This document shows positions 7,277-10,617 of a stretch of 10,617 bases of DNA, piece after piece; position 1 is the first letter of the stretch; each line of letters opens with the position of its first letter. The translations under genes and the position numbers were made by a program. The stretch comes from Planctomycetota bacterium (GTDB lineage: Bacteria; Planctomycetota; Planctomycetia; Pirellulales; Thermoguttaceae). The DNA lies in contig DQVB01000068.1 in the NCBI GenBank assembly GCA_015661985.1, positions 1-10,617 of the forward strand, read 5' to 3'. Under the pieces are notes generated by a model. The model saw nothing but the letters and a program-made list of their open reading frames with translations, was not told the DNA's origin and did no database searches.

Positions 7277-7621
7277 TTGGGCCGACCCCCGTGCACAAGT
7301 TCTACAGCCTCTGCCGCGGCGGAGGGGTCTCCGCCGAGGCATTGTTCGCGCGAAGACGAGCAGCTCGACGGCGCGCATGCTGCGCTAGCCGTGATGATTT
7401 GCCTGGGCTGCCTCAAGCGCGCCGTCCTGTGGGCGGATTGCCGCGTTACCCGACGGGAATGCAAGTTGCACCGGTGGCCGTATTGCCGGACCTGCGCATC
7501 CCGCTGCTACGTCGATCGCCCAGCGGATGGCTTCCGCCCAACGTTCCAGCCAAACGACCGTGGCCGACTCAGCCCAGCCTCGACACCCACCGCCGAGTCC
7601 AATAAACTCGCCCGTCAGTAG
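7277..7621 (+). pseudogene. Cysteine-rich fragment resembling the YgbA ('nitrous oxide-stimulated promoter') family
   Basis: The frame from a TTG at 7277 to the TAG at 7619-7621 encodes 114 residues. Its centre holds VMICLGC (39-45), then CRVTRREC (55-62) and YCRTCASRCY (69-78). The cysteine pattern from residue 62 is C-x7-C-x2-C-x3-C-Y. YgbA-family proteins carry a very similar C-x8-C-x2-C-x3-CY cluster after a hydrophobic MI..(Y/F)C motif, which also has an equivalent here. What is missing is the expected spacing between the two parts and the conserved C-terminal R.VMR..GPRM block; after residue 80 the sequence is Pro/Ser/Arg-rich. The start is weak, with no clear ribosome site. The simplest reading is a truncated, decayed copy. 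A chance cysteine cluster or an unrelated small metal-binding protein remains possible. Confidence 0.3.
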
Positions 7622-7658
7622 TCGGTGCCGCGCGCGTGCCAGGGCGTAAAGCTCTAAG

Positions 7659-7687
7659 GTGGGACAGGCTTCCGGCCTGTCATCCAC
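7659..7687. repeat. REP-like intergenic hairpin upstream of the methyltransferase gene
   Basis: GACAGGC (7663-7669) and GCCTGTC (7675-7681) flank a TTCCG loop. GTGG (7659-7662) and CCAC (7684-7687) extend the stem past a two-base bulge. No T-run follows, so it is not an obvious terminator. Its form matches dispersed GGGACAGGCTTCC-type hairpins that I recall from planctomycete intergenic DNA; this window holds only one copy. Confidence 0.55.
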
Positions 7688-7767
7688 AACCCAAGAGATT
7701 CGCGCCCGGCGCACACATGTGGGAGCAGGTAAGACTGTAGAACCGTTCTGCTGCGAGGGTCTCTACA

Positions 7768-8766
7768 ATGCCTCACGAACCGCTGGACGTCCAAGCCCTT
7801 CACGAAATGTCCTCGGCCTTCATGCCCGCCTGTGTGATCGGGGCCGCCGCGGAATTGGATCTGTTCACTCGCCTGGGCCAGGAGAGCTTGTCGGCCGACC
7901 AGATCAGCCGGCGGCTCGATTCGGACCTCCGTGCCACCACCATGCTGTTGGATGCCGCCGCCGCCCTGGGATTGCTGGAGAAGCACCAGGGCCGGTACAC
8001 CGTGCCTGAGGCTCTGCGACCACTCCTTTCCGCCCACGGTCCTCAGACGGTTCTCCCCATGTTACAGCACCGCATGAACGTTCTGCGCAGCTGGGCCCTG
8101 CTGCCGTGGGTGGTCCGTGCGGGCATCCCTGGGCCTCGCACGGCCAGCATCCGCGGCCCGGCGGCCGATCGGGCTGCCTTCGTGGCGGCCATGCACTCGG
8201 CGGGCGCCCCGGTCGCCGACCAACTGGTGGCCCGCCTTGGGCTGGCCCCTTTCGGCCACCTCTTGGACGTCGGCGGGGCCTCGGGGACCTGGACCCTCGC
8301 CCTACTGCGCATCGCCCCCGAAGCGACGGCCACGATCTTCGATCTGCCGGATGCGATCCAGCAGGCCAGAGAGCGAATCGAACGGTCGGAGTTTGCCGCC
8401 CGCATCCGCTTGGTGGCCGGTGACTTCTACGTGGACGAACTGCCGGCCGGCGCCGACCTGGCTTGGCTGAGTGCCATCGCCCATCAGCATTCACGCCAGC
8501 ACAACCGCGAGCTGTTCGCCAAGGTCTTCCGCGCGTTGGAGCCCGGCGGCACGATCGCCATCCGCGACGTCCTCATGCAACCCGATCGCACCCGCCCAGT
8601 CCAGGGCGCCCTGTTCGCCATCAATATGTTGGTCAATACGGAAACGGGAGGGACCTTCACGTTTGAGGAATTCGCCCAAGACCTGGAGGCGGCCGGTTTC
8701 CGTGACGTGCGCCTGGTTATCCACGCCGAAGACATGAACTCCGTACTGATCGCCACGAAGGCTTGA
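7768..8766 (+). CDS. SAM-dependent O-methyltransferase-like protein (Methyltransf_2 type)
   Basis: The 332-residue product has the two-part layout of the plant/bacterial O-methyltransferase family. An N-terminal helical winged-helix dimerisation domain (about 10-90) includes LDLFTRLGQESLSADQI and LLDAAAALGLLEKHQGRY. A Rossmann-type SAM domain follows: motif I LLDVGGASGTW (165-175), the acidic FDLPDAIQQA loop (191-200) that usually holds the adenosine, VAGDFYVDELP (216-226) and ALEPGGTIAIRDVLM (256-270). The usual catalytic H-D/W after the third strand is replaced by AIAHQHSRQHN (236-246), so H239 or H241 would have to act as base if methylation is retained. It ends in the expected GFRDVRLV strand. 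ATG 7768 has GAGGG about nine bases upstream. The gene stands alone and converges on the pectate lyase. The substrate cannot be told from sequence; small phenolic or polyketide-like compounds are usual for the family. Confidence 0.88.
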   Translation: MPHEPLDVQALHEMSSAFMPACVIGAAAELDLFTRLGQESLSADQISRRLDSDLRATTMLLDAAAALGLLEKHQGRYTVPEALRPLLSAHGPQTVLPMLQHRMNVLRSWALLPWVVRAGIPGPRTASIRGPAADRAAFVAAMHSAGAPVADQLVARLGLAPFGHLLDVGGASGTWTLALLRIAPEATATIFDLPDAIQQARERIERSEFAARIRLVAGDFYVDELPAGADLAWLSAIAHQHSRQHNRELFAKVFRALEPGGTIAIRDVLMQPDRTRPVQGALFAINMLVNTETGGTFTFEEFAQDLEAAGFRDVRLVIHAEDMNSVLIATKA

Positions 8767-8869
8767 AGGGGAATCCGGCGGACGTTTTCTGGGGCCACCG
8801 CTGAACCCAGGGGGGATCGCTTTGCCCATCTGCCCGGAGCTCAGTAGCGCCGGGGGGATGGCTTTCGGT

Positions 8870-10384
8870 TCATGGCGAGGCGGCCGCCACGTAGCGGCTG
8901 AGGATCCCCACGTTGGTGATGAAAGTGCTGCAGTCGATGATTCGGCGAGTCGGATCGTCGTCGCCGTGGTAGCGGAGCCGTCCGTCCTCGACCCACCGGC
9001 CCCGTTTGTCCAGCGAAGCGATCACGGCGCGCACTTGGGCGATCAACCCGGCGGAGGGGCGACCCGGCCTGCTGGGCTCTTGTGGCTTGAGTTGCTCAGG
9101 TCGGAGTCGGCGGAGCCGCTCGTACCGGCGCTGGATCCCGTCCAGGTTATGCCCCACTTTGAAGGCATAGTGGGTGGGCAGATCATCGTCTCGGTAGGTC
9201 AGTTCATACTTCTTGGTGAAATAGAGCGGCCGGTTGGTCTTCAGCTCGTAGAATCGAGCCAATCGTCCGTCGGGCAGTTGGGAGCGGCGCAGGTAGTGGA
9301 GGGCCCGCGGAATGGGCTCCAGGTACCGCTGGTCGCCCGTTTCTCGATACATCTGCAGCAGCGCCTGGAGCACTCCTTGGGATTCCCCGCCGGTGACCGC
9401 CGGCGGTTCGAACTTCCTGGCCCAGGCCGGGTGCATATCCGCGTCATACTGTTGCGCCCAGGCCGGTTGAGGGTCGGGCATCTGGGCCAGCAGTATGAAC
9501 TGGCCGGCCCGTTCCGCCGCGGCGCGGTAGCGCAGGTCGCCGTACGTGCGCCAGGCTCGCCACATCACATCGACCGCGTCGTTGATGGCGTTGTCGTTGA
9601 CGGTGTAGAAGGCCGCGTAGCTGGTGCCCGGCCATGTACGTGACCAGGACTCAGGATAACAGGCCCGCTTCACCGGGAACCGGTCGCGATCCGGTGGCCT
9701 TTCGAACCGTTGGGGCCAAGCCCCGTTGGGATACTGGACGGCCACCAGCCGGTCCAGGCCGTCACGGACCGCCTCGTGGATTTTCGGGTCGCCGCGCTCC
9801 AGCGTCTCGTCCAGTGCCATCAGGAATCGCAAGGCCGACTGTGTGGTGTTGTCGTCCAGAGTCGACGTGTTGCGCTGGGGGCGGCCCTCAATGGCCGGAT
9901 CGACACGATAGGCGTAACGCCGGCGCCGAGACGGGTCCAGTTCGATCCGGTAGTCCCAGCCTCCCGATCGCAATTGGCCGCGCACCAAGCAGTATCCGGC
10001 ATCGCGAGCGGCCTCCAGCAGATACGCTTGCCCGGTGGCCCGGTACGCCTCGAGCAAAGCCATACCCACAGCCGGTGTGCCGGGCGGCTGGACCCAAACG
10101 GTCGTTGCCGAAGCCCGTCCCTCGCCCTCCCGTTTGGTCAGGTCTTCGCTGTATCGCCACAAATAGCCACCCTCGGCGGCCACTTCCTTGTGGAAGAACT
10201 CCACGGCCCGCCGCAATGCCTCGGAAGCCTCATCAACGGACGGGGCTCCGGCCCGCGCGGCATTCAAACTGGCTATCGAAAGGATCAACGCCACCAGCCA
10301 GGGGCCAAAGGGACAGCTCATGCCAGCAATGGCGGCAAACACGAGACGGAGTGGCGACAACCAAGAGAGGCTTTTCTCCGGCAT
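8870..10384 (-). CDS. Secreted pectate lyase, PL10-type pectic acid lyase
   Basis: This enzyme family cleaves polygalacturonate by beta-elimination, producing unsaturated oligogalacturonides. The chosen start (ATG at 10384) gives 504 residues and is preceded by GGAG with an eight-base A-rich spacer. An ATG 75 bases further upstream (10459) lacks such a site. The N terminus has hydrophobic stretches at about 8-45 ending in ASLNAARAG, consistent with a long signal peptide for export. PL10 landmarks follow in order: LDDNTT (176-181), YPNGAWPQRFERPP (218-231), TVNDNAINDAVD (261-272), QPAWAQQYD (306-314), KFEPPAVTGGES (324-335), then ARFYELKTNRPLYF (376-389). The NG.WPQ, QPAW..QYD and FEPPA blocks are typical of the alpha/alpha-toroid PL10 fold. 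A short C-terminal helical tail follows. No carbohydrate-binding or dockerin module is attached. It converges with the methyltransferase gene across a 103-base gap, with no neighbouring pectin transport or hexuronate genes in the window. Confidence 0.92.
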   Translation of the reverse strand: MPEKSLSWLSPLRLVFAAIAGMSCPFGPWLVALILSIASLNAARAGAPSVDEASEALRRAVEFFHKEVAAEGGYLWRYSEDLTKREGEGRASATTVWVQPPGTPAVGMALLEAYRATGQAYLLEAARDAGYCLVRGQLRSGGWDYRIELDPSRRRRYAYRVDPAIEGRPQRNTSTLDDNTTQSALRFLMALDETLERGDPKIHEAVRDGLDRLVAVQYPNGAWPQRFERPPDRDRFPVKRACYPESWSRTWPGTSYAAFYTVNDNAINDAVDVMWRAWRTYGDLRYRAAAERAGQFILLAQMPDPQPAWAQQYDADMHPAWARKFEPPAVTGGESQGVLQALLQMYRETGDQRYLEPIPRALHYLRRSQLPDGRLARFYELKTNRPLYFTKKYELTYRDDDLPTHYAFKVGHNLDGIQRRYERLRRLRPEQLKPQEPSRPGRPSAGLIAQVRAVIASLDKRGRWVEDGRLRYHGDDDPTRRIIDCSTFITNVGILSRYVAAASP

Positions 10385-10543
10385 TTTTCTATCTCCAGTC
10401 GCAGGTTCGCTGCGTAGACAGCACGAAGTAGGAGGAAGGTGGTCCAAGCCAAACGGCATGCTCGGCTTTGGCGTGAAAGGGCAAGTCGGGCAGGCTCTGC
10501 TATCGGGTAGGAACCAGGCGCGCTGGTTGAGCGTCTCGCTTTT

Positions 10544-10572
10544 CTTGTAACGGCTTGGGCGTCGGCCGTCAA
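10544..10572 (-). promoter_or_regulatory. Possible sigma70 promoter for the pectate lyase
   Basis: On the minus strand TTGACG (10572-10567) and TACAAG (10549-10544) are 17 bases apart. The transcript would have a leader of roughly 155 bases before ATG 10384. The -10 box is weak (four of six matches), and no operator-like dyad is evident beside it. Confidence 0.35.
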
Positions 10573-10617
10573 GAGGCAGGCAGAAGGCGTGGCCAACTCG
10601 GCGCCGGCGTCGGTGCG

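Noticed and set aside
6886..7464. Minus-strand open frame of 192 codons
   Set aside because: It is Arg/Ser/Ala-rich with no motif and no start context, and it overlaps the better-patterned cysteine-rich frame on the plus strand.
8767..8869. Possible terminator between the convergent methyltransferase and pectate lyase genes
   Set aside because: I found no stem of useful length followed by a T-run on either strand.
9710..10417. Plus-strand open frames of 235-273 codons across the pectate lyase gene
   Set aside because: They are antisense shadows. The minus strand has continuous PL10 motifs and a good ribosome site.
10457..10459. ATG at 10459 as the start of the pectate lyase
   Set aside because: The added 25 residues are polar and do not fit a signal peptide. 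The downstream ATG at 10384 has GGAG at ideal spacing.

Overview
This is a GC-rich bacterial window that most resembles a planctomycete, probably of the Pirellulales type. That is an inference from content, not a database match. The signs are a Tat-exported sugar-isomerase-fold protein, a secreted PL10-type pectate lyase, a ClpC unfoldase preceded by a small two-helix membrane protein with a TPR-like tail, a Tat-tagged TsaA-type (TrmO-like) relic, and long gene-poor spacers holding decayed genes and hairpin repeats. There are no tRNA, rRNA, CRISPR or intact insertion-sequence features.

Layout. At 41-1465 (+) lies an exported protein with an L-fucose/arabinose isomerase-like C-terminal region. 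From 1466 to about 2745 there is no intact gene. This spacer holds a frameshifted, stop-containing relic of a Tat-signal TsaA/TrmO-family protein (about 1699-2150), a glycine-rich open frame continuing from it, a 12-bp tandem duplication (2352-2380) and two perfect hairpins. A strong hairpin with three copies of an AAGCCCGGCTT-type unit (2746-2799) closes the clpC side. On the minus strand, a promoter (6236-6264) drives a 207-aa membrane/TPR protein (6178-5555) and then clpC (5420-2865), probably as one transcript.

From about 6265 to 7767 there is a second gene-poor stretch. It contains a cluster of nested inverted repeats (6303-6510), a stretch with nothing recognisable, a cysteine-rich fragment that resembles the YgbA 'nitrous oxide-stimulated promoter' family, and a REP-like hairpin (7659-7687). 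A class I SAM-dependent O-methyltransferase-like gene follows at 7768-8766 (+). It converges on a secreted PL10-type pectate lyase (10384-8870, -), which has its own promoter candidate upstream.

How the parts relate. Only the TPR/clpC pair looks like a working operon: a membrane-anchored scaffold gene next to a regulated proteolysis unfoldase. The isomerase-fold protein and the pectate lyase fit a saprophytic lifestyle based on plant or algal polysaccharides, but nothing in the sequence links them into one locus. I see no convincing new defence or mobile system. The most rewarding non-routine items are the Tat-tagged TsaA-domain pseudogene, the structured block upstream of the clpC operon, and the decayed cysteine-cluster gene.
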